64,000 bases of DNA from Leptodactylus fallax. Its lineage: Eukaryota > Chordata > Amphibia > Anura > Leptodactylidae. The notes under the pieces were generated by a model, which worked only from the letters and a program-made list of their open reading frames with translations, was not told where the DNA came from and did no database searches. Numbering within the stretch: position 1 is the first letter of the stretch; each line of letters begins with the position of its first letter. Where the stretch lies: positions 10,474,001-10,538,000 of the forward strand of contig CAMRHE010000012.1 in the NCBI GenBank assembly GCA_947044405.1. The letters are read 5' to 3'. The position numbers and the translations under genes are program-made. Positions 63,837 through 64,000 of this stretch are shown piece after piece.

Positions 63837-64000
63837 CGTGGGGAAGGTAGATTGGTAGCAGGAATAGTGCGGACCCAACCAGAGACAGGGACAAAATGTC
63901 AGGTGCAAACAGGTTTATTTGGAAAAACAGTAAAAATAAATAAACCTTCAAATCAGGCACAGAATAAGCAAAATAAAATACAGCCTTAACTTCAGGCAAA
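63837..64000. other. BLTP1 intron, window end
   Basis: GGAAGGTAGATTGGTAGCAG and following sequence have repeat character (AAACAGGTTTATTTGG); no exon. Confidence 0.4.

Overview
The window looks like a piece of a large, transposon-rich amphibian (probably anuran) genome. Two conserved vertebrate genes lie head-to-tail on the minus strand, in the order known in tetrapods (KIAA1109/BLTP1 followed by ADAD1). The rest is dominated by transposon families typical of frogs: Penelope-like elements, DIRS, Tc1-like elements, hAT MITEs, an L2/CR1-type LINE and an endogenous retrovirus. Species is not determined.

Layout. 1-1.47 kb: end of an apparent LTR retrotransposon whose last ORF (coiled coil plus hnRNP U-like SPRY domain, with one stop) runs into a polypurine tract and LTR. 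1.47-14.56 kb: an internally deleted Tc1 element split by a giant inverted repeat of two Penelope-like elements (PLE) joined head to head (arms about 4.2 kb, axis near 6304); the right arm is itself split by a 3.3 kb LINE. 14.6-18.2 kb: minisatellite, hAT MITE with an internal tandem array, and a full-length Tc1 element with an uninterrupted transposase ORF. 20.2-34.0 kb: the first four coding exons of ADAD1 (minus). Intron 3 (about 11 kb) contains a hAT MITE and another Tc1 element that is split by a DIRS element, which is in turn split by an LTR fragment. 34-38.5 kb: several MITEs, a possible ADAD1 leader exon, degenerate tandem repeats. 38.576-50.557 kb: a nearly complete endogenous retrovirus (LTR-gag-pol-env-LTR, 5-bp target duplication, LTRs almost identical). 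50.6-59.1 kb: interspersed repeats, including an inverted pair of PLE 3' ends with hammerhead-like motifs, a decayed Tc1 transposase and a 1.07 kb DNA transposon. 59.1-63.2 kb: the last four exons of BLTP1 (minus), with repeats in its introns.

How it works together. The host content is the 3' end of BLTP1 followed by the 5' half of ADAD1; the deaminase-domain exons of ADAD1 must lie before position 1. All splice junctions called here are GT-AG and in phase. The transposons form a readable stratigraphy (Tc1, then PLE palindrome, then LINE; Tc1, then DIRS, then LTR fragment). The most unusual structures are the PLE palindrome whose arms share the same lesions, the LTR element with a SPRY ORF, the retrovirus with a UGA-CGG gag/pol junction and an env frame without an early ATG, and repeated hammerhead-like motifs at PLE ends. 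All identifications come from reading the sequence and translated frames; no database search was run.
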